Origin: G963676655 sp963676655
GTDB taxonomy: Bacteria > Verrucomicrobiota > Lentisphaeria > Victivallales > Victivallaceae
Direction: 5' to 3'
Length of the DNA stretch: 64,000 nt
Assembly: GCA_963676655.2 (NCBI GenBank)
Contig: CAXXKX010000003.1
Location: forward strand, 62,001-126,000
How positions within the stretch are numbered: position 1 is the first letter of the stretch; each line of letters starts with the position of its first letter. Shown here piece by piece: positions 8,510-17,800 of the stretch. The position numbers and the translations under genes are program-made. Below the pieces are notes generated by a model, which saw only the letters and a list, made by a program, of their open reading frames with translations, was not told the origin of the DNA and searched no databases.

Positions 8510-9493
8510 TCAGTTACGCAATTTTCTGAAACAGTATATTACCGCTCCGGCAGGGCCAAGGCCGCGGCTTAATTGTTTTTTACTCACTCGAGCGGGATTG
8601 TCAAATTTGCACCCCATTTCACGAATGAACAGTTTTGAGCCTAATATTGCTCCGTCGCTGAAATGACGGGTGCGTCGCAGGAAGCATACCGGCATCGATT
8701 CTTTGCGCTTGGCTTGTTCCTGTGCCTCAAATATCTCTTCACTTGAGGCTCCGCTCTCCGCCGCGACGATTCGCGCCAGTTCGCTTCTGAAATAGCTGAA
8801 AAGGTCATTATCGCTCCATTCCGAGGTGTTGCGATGCCAGATGTTTTGTTTGAGATGTTTGACGAAATTTGCTTGAAAGAGGTGTTTGCCGGTGCCGCAG
8901 TATCGCCCCCAGGTCGTGAAATGGTAGTCGGCGGGGACGGTGGACAGTCCGGCTCGGACGGGATTCAATTCAACGTATAAAACACACGCTTCAAGAGAGT
9001 TGCGACTATCTAGAATGACGCTTTTGAATTTATTGGCCCAGAGTTTGCCGATGCGGTCGCGGGATTGGTTGTAGACGACGGTGAAACGTTGTTGGAAGGC
9101 ACGCATGAAATAGCTTATGTCGATCATTTTTAGACCAACTTCTCGACATGTTTCAGGATTTGCCGGGTTGATTTTTGGCATCTGCTTCGGTGCGTAGGTG
9201 AATTTGTCTAACATATTATTGTAGTAATGGTTGTGGCGTCTTGCAATGTCTTCAATCGACGGTAATTCGTCCGGCCCTGGAGCATAAACGACCACGTGGA
9301 AATGGTTGCCCATCCAAGCGGCGGAGATCACCTCAATCAGAAAATATTCGCAGAGATTCTGCAGTAATCGAAAACCGTATTCCATGTCGACCCGATTGAA
9401 CGGTTTTTCGCCTCTGCAGCCGGCGGCCCGGTTCATCAGATGGTAATAGCAGCCTTCGCCCTTAACTTTCATACGCGTTCCGCGTCCTGACAT
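8510..9493 (-). CDS. REP-associated tyrosine transposase-like protein (Y1 transposase, IS200 superfamily)
   Basis: The 327-residue protein opens with KVKGEGCYYHLMNRAAG and has the Y1-transposase HUH-type metal motif NHFH (His64, His66). Later blocks KLWANKFKSVILD and YVELNPVRAGL (about residues 150-183) are diagnostic of the RAYT branch. Y1 transposases cut single-stranded DNA with a tyrosine. The family usually shows QRYTRYFN-like sequence at that place, but here it reads QRFTVVYN (Phe137, Tyr141), so the nucleophile is uncertain. No REP palindromes, terminal repeats or second copy were noticed in the window, so it is probably a single domesticated-type gene and not an active insertion sequence. 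It has its own near-consensus promoter and a GGAGG ribosome site. Confidence 0.85.
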   Translation of the reverse strand: MSGRGTRMKVKGEGCYYHLMNRAAGCRGEKPFNRVDMEYGFRLLQNLCEYFLIEVISAAWMGNHFHVVVYAPGPDELPSIEDIARRHNHYYNNMLDKFTYAPKQMPKINPANPETCREVGLKMIDISYFMRAFQQRFTVVYNQSRDRIGKLWANKFKSVILDSRNSLEACVLYVELNPVRAGLSTVPADYHFTTWGRYCGTGKHLFQANFVKHLKQNIWHRNTSEWSDNDLFSYFRSELARIVAAESGASSEEIFEAQEQAKRKESMPVCFLRRTRHFSDGAILGSKLFIREMGCKFDNPARVSKKQLSRGLGPAGAVIYCFRKLRN

Positions 9494-9526
9494 GATTTTT
9501 CCTCCGTTGTTGACAAGTTTACAGTT

Positions 9527-9555
9527 AATATAATAGTCGGAAACGGATTTGTCAA
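9527..9555 (-). promoter_or_regulatory. Near-consensus promoter of the RAYT-like gene
   Basis: On the minus strand TTGACA (9550-9555) is followed after exactly 17 bases by TATATT (9527-9532). The start codon at 9493 lies about 33 bases further, behind a GGAGG ribosome site. No operator-like palindrome is evident, so constitutive expression is likely. Confidence 0.7.
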
Positions 9556-9703
9556 GTTAAAGTATTATGTAGTTTATTAAAAAAATATAAAAGCTTGGAT
9601 GCAAACAAGATATATATCATAAAAGACTATTTAAATGAACATTATCGCTTTTGCAACGGATAATGTATCATAAAAATAACTTTATAAATTTATTAAGAAT
9701 TAT

Positions 9704-9746
9704 TTGACAGAAATAAATTCTTGGTGTATATTTGGTATATACTAAA
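9704..9746 (+). promoter_or_regulatory. Promoter and operator of the QueG-like/barrel operon
   Basis: TTGACA (9704-9709), a 17-base spacer and TATATT (9727-9732) form a strong promoter. TTTGGTATATACTAAA (9731-9746) overlaps its end and is an inverted repeat with one mismatched pair. The GTATATAC core recurs in the promoter of the GntR-type regulator at 12982, which suggests that this regulator controls both units. The promoter fixes the gene start at 9781 and excludes upstream in-frame starts. Confidence 0.65.
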
Positions 9747-9780
9747 CAATAAACCAATAATTATAAAGATGGAGATTGCA

Positions 9781-10884
9781 ATGTTTGACCCTACTGACTA
9801 TCAAGGAATTTCTCCGGACCGGCCGGAAGAAAAAGTCGGCGAAGGATCCGAAAGCCGTGCGGAAATAACCCGGGAAATAAAGAAATACGCGAAAAGCCTG
9901 GGAGCCGATTTGGTCGGTATCGCCCCGATGAGCCGCTTTGAAGGCGCGCCGAAGCAGATGGACCCGCGTTATATCATGCCGGAGGCAAAATCATGCATTG
10001 CTCTGGGATTCAGAGTCCTGCGCGGTTCTCTGCGAGGTATCGAAGAAGGCACGTTCTTCAGTAATTACTCATCCATGGGCTACGGGGCAATCACCTATAT
10101 TTTCATGCCGACCGCGGTCGTCAACCTGTGCCGTTATATTGAAGACCACGGCTATGAAGCATTTCCTATGGGTCATCAAAGCGACTGGCGGGCGATTGAC
10201 AATGAAGGCCGCTTCCGGAACGGCTTCAGCAAGCCGGTGGCGCCCGGCCTGCCCGCACCGGATATCATGGTTCATCTGCGTATCGCCGGCTATCTCTGCG
10301 GTCTGGGGGAAATCGGCTGGAGCAAAATGCTGTTGACCCCGGAATTCGGCCCGGCCCAACGTGTCGGCCTGATTTTCACCGAACTTGAACTTGATTACGA
10401 TCCGATCTATGACGGCCCGCAGCTTTGCAATAAGTGCATGGCCTGCGTCCGGCATTGTCCGGGCGGCGCGATCAGCGCTGACAAGTCAATCAAAACAACG
10501 GCGGGAGGCCATGAACTTGAATGGGGCGAAATTGACTGCGACAAATGCGATGTGGCATTCCGCGGCGCACTTGAAGTTGATGATCCCTCTCAAGGTTCCA
10601 ATAAGTATCTGCCCGGCAACAATGCTTTCCGGCCAAACCATATTTCACCATTTTATACCGCACCGCCAAAAGTCTACGGAGCAGGCAAAGCCATCTGCGG
10701 AGCCGGCGGCTGCACCCGGGCCTGTCTGGCAAGCCTCGAGGCGCGCGGCGTCCTCAAGAAGCAAATGAAAAAACCGTTCAGACGGAAAAAACCGTGGCAG
10801 GTTGACTGGAGCAACTACGATCAGGAAATCGCCAATATGCCGGAAGGAACCGTGGGAATCAACACAAGACTGGATACTGATTAA
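9781..10884 (+). CDS. QueG/reductive-dehalogenase-like 4Fe-4S protein
   Basis: This 367-residue single-module relative of the tandem protein at 5164-7470 shows KSLGADLVGIAPMSRF (about residues 38-53), MPEAKSCIALGF (65-77) and a ferredoxin motif CNKCMACVRHCP (C216, C219, C222, C226). Additional cysteines follow (IDCDKC, ICGAGGCTRAC) and could ligate a second cluster. The family includes cobalamin/Fe-S reductases. No twin-arginine signal is present, unlike respiratory RdhA, so a cytoplasmic reductase or reductive activase is more likely than a respiratory enzyme. The ATG at 9781 is chosen because GGAG lies 7 bases upstream and earlier starts fall in the promoter. Its stop overlaps the start of the barrel gene (TAATG), so the two are translationally coupled. 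The substrate is unknown. Confidence 0.75.
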   Translation: MFDPTDYQGISPDRPEEKVGEGSESRAEITREIKKYAKSLGADLVGIAPMSRFEGAPKQMDPRYIMPEAKSCIALGFRVLRGSLRGIEEGTFFSNYSSMGYGAITYIFMPTAVVNLCRYIEDHGYEAFPMGHQSDWRAIDNEGRFRNGFSKPVAPGLPAPDIMVHLRIAGYLCGLGEIGWSKMLLTPEFGPAQRVGLIFTELELDYDPIYDGPQLCNKCMACVRHCPGGAISADKSIKTTAGGHELEWGEIDCDKCDVAFRGALEVDDPSQGSNKYLPGNNAFRPNHISPFYTAPPKVYGAGKAICGAGGCTRACLASLEARGVLKKQMKKPFRRKKPWQVDWSNYDQEIANMPEGTVGINTRLDTD

Positions 10885-12905
10885 TGAATGCGAAAATAAG
10901 GAAGTTGTTCGGGACAAAACCTATTGTCTGGGTACCGATGTGGGGAATTTCAAAACTGCGCAAACGCGGCGGCAGGTTCGCGGGAGAGATTCCAGGTGAA
11001 GCGCTCTGGTTTGACCGTTGGTACGATCATGCGATGTCACGGGAAAATGCCGCAAAGCTGGCAGAAATGGGCGTCAATCTGGTGATCCTGCCGTTCTCAC
11101 TGGGCGCCAGTGCGGAAGCTGAAAAGCAGGAACGCGACGATTATGAAAAGATGACCGGAATTCTGCATGAATTCGGCATCGTCAGCCTGCCTTATCTGCA
11201 ATACCAGAATATGCTGCAGGAGGAAAATGTCCCGGAGGGTTCAATCTGGGCCGAAACCCTTGAAGGCAAAGCTCAGCAATATTGTTACTGGCGACGCACG
11301 GTCTGTCAATCATCGGCCGGCTTTATCAACTATTTCAAAGAAGCGATAAGCGACGCGGTAAAGCGCGGGTCCGACGGGATCTGGATTGACAACAACTACC
11401 TAAAACCGTGCCGGTGCGAACTGTGTCAAGAAAAGTTTAAATCCTACCTTGAAAAAAATTACAGCCATCTACTGGATGAACTTTATTTGCGGGATTTCAA
11501 TAATATCGAACTTCCTCAATCCCTGGCATTTTATGTTGATGATCCTATTGCCCAGGCCTTTCAAAACTTTAATTGTGATCGCAACATGGAAATTCACCAT
11601 GAACTGAAAGACCACCTGGAATCAATCAAACCGGATGCTCTCTTCGCGTCGAATCCAGCCCTTTACCGGGGTAATTCGTATATTGAAAGAGGGATTGATT
11701 TTTATAATATGTTCAAAGTCAACGACCTGATCTATCTTGAAAATAAATTTTTCCCGGAAGAGAAAAATGGTCAGACTTCCGGCAATTACCACGGTTTCGT
11801 CACCGGGGACAATCTGGGAACCCCGGCGATTCCGGGAGCCTGGAAAAAAGCCGACTTTGACGCGACCAGCGGAAAATTCATCAGCGGCCTGCCGAAAACT
11901 CGTTCAGAAGTTGAGCGAGTACTGCTCGAAGCACCTGTATTCGGCGGTATTTCCGGGGCGTTCTGGGCAATCCGGAATATCCCTAAACAACAGTGCCAAT
12001 CAAGTGCCGATCAGCTGAAAATGTATTATGAACAGCCGGTTATTCACCAGGCGATGCGTGATACCTTATCTTATGTGAAGTCGCTGCCGGTATTCGGAGA
12101 GCGATTTAACCTGGCGGAGATCGCGGTTCTCTATCATCAGGACTGTTTGAGTTTTGATTTTGACAACCATCACGCAGCCCTGCATGGCACTGAAGAACTA
12201 TTGATGACCTCCGGCATTCCTTATAATATTCTGCACTCATTCGACCTTGAGGAGCAGATAGACCATTTCCGGCTGGTAATTTTACCTGAAACCCGTCTGA
12301 TGCGGGATTCTGAGGCGGCAATCTTGAAAAAGTATGTAAACGGCGGCGGGAAGGTTCTGATTCTCGGCGCAGACAGCGGTTACTACGATGAAATTCGCCG
12401 GCCACGCTTCGACTCCGTAATCATGGGAATCATCGGGGCAAGCAGTTTTGAGCAGAAAGAATCACCTTTTTACAATACCTGCGGCCAAGGAAAATCGGCA
12501 TTGATCACCGGTTCCGGCTGTCGCGACAAGGAGTATATTAACCTGATGAGCGCGACAGAGGGTTCAAAAATAGCCCCTAACTGGCTGAATGCCCCGGAAA
12601 AGATTGTCGAAGCCATCGATACCTTGCTTGACGGAAAACGGCAAATAAAACGTCTTTCCTGCTCGCAGGTCGCTGTATCCATAGCGGAAATCGAACAGCA
12701 GAAAGTGGCAATTCAACTGTTCTCCTATGCTGATGATGCCCTGCCGGAAACTATCGAATTGGAAGTATCGCTGACCGGAGTTTCAGAGATGGCGGAACTT
12801 TACCGTTTTGGCCATGAAAAACAGCAAATCTCCAGTCAAAACAAGGTTTTTACAATTCCCGCATTCAAGCGTCACGCCGCAATAATTTTTGAAAAAAATA
12901 AATAA
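10884..12905 (+). CDS. GH42-like TIM-barrel protein with CxCxxC motif (paralogue of 31473 gene)
   Basis: The 673-residue protein has no signal peptide. Residues 1 to about 400 read as a TIM barrel, with a strand-end DGIWIDNNYLKPCRCELC (C176, C178, C181) typical of beta-galactosidase-like families that bind a metal beside the active site. Around residues 450-500, 'FRLVILPETRLMRD...YVNGGGKVLILGADSG' matches the flavodoxin-like middle domain of GH42 beta-galactosidases. It has the same architecture as the 31473-33377 protein and is clearly paralogous by motif order. It is coupled to the Fe-S protein upstream (start overlaps its stop), so the two probably act on one substrate. The exact activity cannot be stated, and classical GH42 activity is only one possibility. 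Confidence 0.7.
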   Translation: MNAKIRKLFGTKPIVWVPMWGISKLRKRGGRFAGEIPGEALWFDRWYDHAMSRENAAKLAEMGVNLVILPFSLGASAEAEKQERDDYEKMTGILHEFGIVSLPYLQYQNMLQEENVPEGSIWAETLEGKAQQYCYWRRTVCQSSAGFINYFKEAISDAVKRGSDGIWIDNNYLKPCRCELCQEKFKSYLEKNYSHLLDELYLRDFNNIELPQSLAFYVDDPIAQAFQNFNCDRNMEIHHELKDHLESIKPDALFASNPALYRGNSYIERGIDFYNMFKVNDLIYLENKFFPEEKNGQTSGNYHGFVTGDNLGTPAIPGAWKKADFDATSGKFISGLPKTRSEVERVLLEAPVFGGISGAFWAIRNIPKQQCQSSADQLKMYYEQPVIHQAMRDTLSYVKSLPVFGERFNLAEIAVLYHQDCLSFDFDNHHAALHGTEELLMTSGIPYNILHSFDLEEQIDHFRLVILPETRLMRDSEAAILKKYVNGGGKVLILGADSGYYDEIRRPRFDSVIMGIIGASSFEQKESPFYNTCGQGKSALITGSGCRDKEYINLMSATEGSKIAPNWLNAPEKIVEAIDTLLDGKRQIKRLSCSQVAVSIAEIEQQKVAIQLFSYADDALPETIELEVSLTGVSEMAELYRFGHEKQQISSQNKVFTIPAFKRHAAIIFEKNK

Positions 12906-12910
12906 TGGGG

Positions 12911-12955
12911 TTGACATTCCCTACCCATTGGACTATAATTGGTATATATACAACA
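12911..12955 (+). promoter_or_regulatory. Consensus promoter and operator of the GntR-type regulator cassette
   Basis: TTGACA (12911-12916), 17 bases, then TATAAT (12934-12939) is a perfect consensus promoter. Directly after it comes GTATATATAC (12942-12951), a perfect 10-base palindrome within TTGGTATATATACAA. It resembles the site at 9731-9746. The position over the transcription start favours autorepression. Confidence 0.75.
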
Positions 12956-12981
12956 TGCATTAACGAAGGGATGCGGCTGTA

Positions 12982-14070
12982 ATGATCAAGCCAAGCGGTC
13001 ATTTTATTTATGAAAAAATTGCAGACGATTTGCGGGCACGAATTACCGCAAAAGAGTTTAGCGACAACAAACTTCCCCCGGAAAGGGAGCTTGCCAGACA
13101 TTATAATGCCAATCGCATAACCCTCCGCAAAGCAATCGGTTTACTGGAAGATGACAAGTTGATCTATCGTGACGGCACCAGAGGCACGTTTATCGGGCGG
13201 CGTCAGCCCCGGAAAAACAATCATCTGGTGATTGGTTTTGTGCTAGTCGGACGTTCCCGGATTGACCAGATGCACTCTGTGACCATTATGGAGCTGGAAA
13301 GTCAGCTCAAGCAGTACAATTCCCATATGATGCTGTTCTCGATAGCGGATGAAGACGAGATTGATGAAGTTCTGGCATCACCGGTAGCTTCCGGTCTGTT
13401 GGACGCAATCATCGTGACCGGACTGGTCTCGCCTGGAATAGCTAAAAAAATTAGTGAATTGGGTTTACCGATGTTGCTTTTCGGGCATTTAATGTATAAT
13501 TCTCCAATTGAAAAGACCTTCGACCGGGTTTTCCCGGATAGTGTGGATTACAGTTATCAGGCGGTAAAGTATCTGGGAGAAAAGGGGCATAAAAAAATCG
13601 CCCTGATCAACGGTCCCGGCTATCAATGGTTCCTGAATATCTATCAGGGCTATATGAGAGCGCTGGATGAATTGGGCATCACCTATCAGGAAGTGCTGGT
13701 TGAAAAATGTGACCAGGACACCCCGATTCAAGGGATGCGGGCCATGGGCAGTCTTTTAAAACGCGAACAGCCGAGCGCGGTATTTGTGGCGAACGAACGT
13801 CTGGGGTTAGGCGTCGCCGAATGTTTAAAAACCCGCGGCATAAAATATCCCGATGAGATTGAGATTATTACTGTAGGGACCGACCATTCCGAACTTCCCG
13901 GCAACGAGAAAGTGAAAACGGTCGCCATCTGCTGGGACAACATGGTTGAATATGCCCTTGAAATGCTGATTTCCAGAATTAACGATCCTGAACTGCCGGT
14001 TCGCACTAGAGCCGTTCCATTTAAAATTTCCTATAAAGACAATAACAGTGAAAATTTGATATACGTTTAA
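12982..14070 (+). CDS. GntR-type regulator with LacI-like ligand domain (AraR type)
   Basis: The 362-residue protein has an N-terminal GntR winged helix (about residues 5-72: FIYEKIADDLRARI, KLPPERELARHYNANRITLRKAI, DGTRGTFIG). It is followed by a LacI/periplasmic-binding-like domain (about 80-350, with IGFVLVGRS, GHKKIALINGPG and PDEIEIITVGTD). Such chimeras repress sugar operons. It is the first gene of a cassette continuing with a pilin-like gene 23 bases downstream. Its promoter carries a palindrome shared with the QueG-like/barrel operon immediately upstream, so it probably represses both. The ligand is unknown. Confidence 0.9.
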   Translation: MIKPSGHFIYEKIADDLRARITAKEFSDNKLPPERELARHYNANRITLRKAIGLLEDDKLIYRDGTRGTFIGRRQPRKNNHLVIGFVLVGRSRIDQMHSVTIMELESQLKQYNSHMMLFSIADEDEIDEVLASPVASGLLDAIIVTGLVSPGIAKKISELGLPMLLFGHLMYNSPIEKTFDRVFPDSVDYSYQAVKYLGEKGHKKIALINGPGYQWFLNIYQGYMRALDELGITYQEVLVEKCDQDTPIQGMRAMGSLLKREQPSAVFVANERLGLGVAECLKTRGIKYPDEIEIITVGTDHSELPGNEKVKTVAICWDNMVEYALEMLISRINDPELPVRTRAVPFKISYKDNNSENLIYV

Positions 14071-14093
14071 CAAATTGAACGGAGGAATCCAAA

Positions 14094-14831
14094 ATGTCGA
14101 AAGGAAGAGAAATCAGCAAGCCTCAACGAGTCTTCACACTAATCGAACTGCTTGTAGTAATAGCAATCATCGCAATTCTTGCCAGCATGCTGCTGCCGGC
14201 CCTGAACCAGGCAAGGGAAAAAGCCAAAGCAATCGCCTGTGCCTCAAATTTAAAACAGATTGGGACCGTATTGAAATTATACGCTGACGATCATGCCGGA
14301 AGATATCCGATTTACAAATGGCGGGCTGATACCGGCAGTACCTCAAGCGGTTACGGCATTGCCGATTATACCCGTGAACTGAATACAGCTGGATACCTTC
14401 CATGCCAGAATCTGAAAGTAGCAAGCGGCTCATCTGCATTGCAGTGTAATAAAATGTTCCAATGTCCGACCAACAGCAGTCGAAAAGCCAACTCCACAAC
14501 GGAGGCTTACGCCGTATATCGTTACGGTACATATGTTTATAATGGAGTAATGATAAACTGGCATATCGGCGGACCAACCGATTATGCAGATAAGGCCCAA
14601 CACTGGCCGGTAATGAGTAAAATGAAGAAAACTTCACAAGCGGCCTGTCTTGCCGACGGCAACAATGGCGGGAACTGGTTGTCGGTTTCGACAATGGTAT
14701 TCGGACACGGCAGCACCGATCCGGTCGGACGTGCCAACGTGTTATATTGGGATGGTCATGTCGGGACAAAAACCAAAACCGCAATACAGTCAAATTATTC
14801 TGTAAGTATGCCATTTTTCACCAGTCTATAA
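14094..14831 (+). CDS. Prepilin-like protein with N-methylation motif (DUF1559/H-X9-DG type), cassette 1
   Basis: The 245-residue protein has a 13-residue basic leader and then FTLIELLVVIAIIAILAS, the class III signal and hydrophobic helix of type IV/type II pseudopilins. The residue before the Phe, where prepilin peptidase normally needs Gly, is Val13. The globular part has the usual KQIGTVLKLYADDHAGRYP segment and a C-terminal YWDGHVG strand, as in the DUF1559/H-X9-DG proteins of PVC bacteria. It is expected to sit in the inner membrane or a pseudopilus. It lies 23 bases after the regulator (GGAGG ribosome site) and 26 bases before an exported giant enzyme. The specific role is unproven. 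Confidence 0.88.
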   Translation: MSKGREISKPQRVFTLIELLVVIAIIAILASMLLPALNQAREKAKAIACASNLKQIGTVLKLYADDHAGRYPIYKWRADTGSTSSGYGIADYTRELNTAGYLPCQNLKVASGSSALQCNKMFQCPTNSSRKANSTTEAYAVYRYGTYVYNGVMINWHIGGPTDYADKAQHWPVMSKMKKTSQAACLADGNNGGNWLSVSTMVFGHGSTDPVGRANVLYWDGHVGTKTKTAIQSNYSVSMPFFTSL

Positions 14832-14857
14832 CTAAAGGAAACAAAGAGGGATTCCAA

Positions 14858-17800
14858 ATGTATATCAAGGATATTTTTGTGCTTTTTTTACTGATTACCG
14901 CAAGCGTTTTATCTGCGTCGGCCACACAATTTCAACCCGACAAATCAACGGTCGCCCATTGGAAGTTCAATGACAGCATCGATGATTCCGGTCCCGCCGG
15001 GATTAAAGGAAAAGGCGGCAAAGCGGTTTTCTGCGCAAGCGAATCAGGCAAGGCTCTTACCGGGGCTCCAATGATAAGTGCTCCCGGGAAAATCGGCTTT
15101 GAAGATATCAAAGAAACTTTTACGATCAAGGTAGTATTCAAAATAGATGAGTTAACCAAGACTCAGCAGGCGATAATCTGGAAACGAAGCGGCAAACCGG
15201 TTAATGGTTTTTTGATTCAGATACTCAACCACAAACCTCTGTTCTGTATGTATGACGCAAAAGGCAAGCAATACCATATTTATGGTCCCAAATTTGGAAA
15301 AAATGATCTCGGCAAATGGATATCTCTGGCCGTATCATATGACGGGAACAACTTGACGATGTTCATTAACGGCCGAAACGCGGCATCGAGAAAAATCGGC
15401 AAAGTCATAATGGCACCGGGTAACGGAGACATCTTTTTCGGGTCGGCCGGTAACAGCAGGGTGTTGAAGGGGGCGATAGATGAAGTTCTGCTTGCAAAAT
15501 CAGCCATCAAATCGTCGCCCGCCGCTGCCGCGTCCCCCGCCAAACCGGCCGCAAAAAAATCTGCCGTAAAGTTTACAAATATTCCCGGAGTAATGTTTTT
15601 CAACTTCTCCTCTCCATATGCCGAAGCATTCGATGGATTTAAACGGGTTGATATTTCGACCATGTATGGCGGCAAGAACAAATACGGCTGGGTCTTCAAA
15701 GGCTCGCGCGGTGAAAAATCTCAGGCATTGTTCCAGCGGCGCAATAAAAACGGTTATGCCTATCCGGACAACCTCACCGGGACCGCAATTCATTTTCGCG
15801 GCGGCAAGGAAAACTTGAAGTTTGTGGTGGACGTCAAGCCGGGTAAATATATTGCGGTACTTTATTTGAACGCCTTCGCCGATGGTTCGAAGATCTATAA
15901 TCTGCTTCCATACAAAGTTTTCGTAAACGGCGAAAAACTGGTTGACCGCGAATATACCAAAGAAAGCTTCCGTGAAGAATTCTATCGCGAAATCGACGAT
16001 AAATATGAATGGCGACCGGGCAGCGACCTTTGGAAAAAATATCTCAAGGATCAGGTGAATATCTACACCCTGCCGGTAAACGCGAAAGACGGCAAACTGG
16101 AATTTGAATTTCAGATGCCGCCCAAAAGCCCGATCGGGGATTTCGGTAAACTCAGCGGTCTGCTGTCGCTGAACGGTTTGATAATCGCTCCCGCGGACAA
16201 AAAAGCGGAACTTAAAAAAGTGATGGCGGAAATAGATCAGGAACGGAGAAGGGAGTTCTATACCCGTTGTAAAGAACAAATCATTCCGGAAACCAACAAA
16301 CTGCCGGAACTGCCGGAATCGATCAAAAAGCTGGGCTACGTTCCGTTTACCCGCTATTTTATGAAACAGGTATTCCCGAATACCGTACCGTTAAAATCAG
16401 AGATCGCGAAACCAGTCAGCACTTTCGCGGCCATCGGACAACGTCAGATCGCAACATTTTCACTCTATCCGCTGAAAACTCTGGATAAAGTAAAAGTAGC
16501 GGTCAGTGACCTGAAATCAGCTAACGGCAAAACCATTCCGGCAAAAGATCTCGGCATCCTCAGAGTGCGTTATATCGAAGAGCCTTTGGATTATCGCAAG
16601 ATCGGGGATTACAGTTACATGCCGCTGGGCAAAATGCTGATGCCGAATAAACCGTTTACCGTGGGAAAAGGCGTTACCAGACGGTATCTGCTGGAAATCA
16701 ACACGCCGGACAACGCGGTTCCCGGCGACTACTCCGGCACGATCAGCGTCAAACCGGACAATGCGCCGGAATACCAGTTCGCGGTCAAATTCAAGGTCTA
16801 CCCGTTCAAACTGGAAACATATGCGGATGACGACGAACGTATCTGGATATATCATCCGTGGGGTCATTTCAGCTGGTACAACAACATTCTGTGGGATGAA
16901 AAAAGCAAATGGAAACGGATCAGCGACGATGTGGCAATGATGAAAAAATACTCCATTGCCCCGACTATCGGTTTCGACTGGTTTATGACCGACGATGACC
17001 TGAAGCGTTTTATGGACATTTATACCAAACATAATTTCCGCGGCATGGCATCCTACGGCGGCTACAGCTTCCTGAGAATCGTCGACCACATTCACAAGAC
17101 TCCGGGCAAGCACGGCGATTACAGCCGCTACATCAAACGACTGAAAGAAGTCGAAGCTATGCGTAAAAAATATAACTGGCCGAAGTTCGCCTACTATACA
17201 ACCGCGGAGGTGCACAACGGCATGCCGGGATATCTCGAAGCAAAATGGGCAATTGACCAATTAAAGAAAGCCGCTCCGGACGCTCCGCTGTTCTGCCTGC
17301 CCAATCAGGTTGAAGAGTTTGAAGTAATGCAGGATTCCAAAGTGGACATCATTGGCCCGAATGCAATCTCGATGCGTGAAGACGTTGTAGAGGACATCAA
17401 GGATTCCGGCAAAAAGCTGTGGTTCTACGGCTGGGGGCGCGAACGTTTCCGCTGCGGTTTAATCGGCTGGCGGCTAGGTAATCGCGGCGGCCTGAAAGAA
17501 TGGTGGACCGCCGCCCTGCAGAAACCGCTGAATCCCTACGATACCTCGCGGTTCTTCGACACATGGAACGATGCGCCGCCGTATGAAGGACCGGACGGAG
17601 CCATCCCGACCCTGGGCCTTGAAGAAACCACCGCAGGCAGGCTGGATTTTCTCTATCTGGCGACCCTCGACCTCTGGCTGAAACGCGCTGAAAAAGCAAA
17701 TACGCCACAGGCCAAGCAAGCCGTTGCCGAAGCTAAAAAATTTATCGGCAATTTAAGACACCGGGTCAAACCTGACTATTACTTCTACTACCGCAAAAAG

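Noticed and set aside
14747..14857. 37-residue extension of the LamG/DUF4091 protein
   Set aside because: It overlaps the pilin-like gene's coding end in another frame. The ATG at 14858 has a ribosome site and opens a proper signal peptide.
15500..16279. Long minus-strand frames opposite large enzymes (also 27715-28647, 29067-30110, 57178-58044)
   Set aside because: They are antisense shadows of strongly supported genes, have no family motifs or ribosome sites, and their composition follows the codon structure of the true strand.
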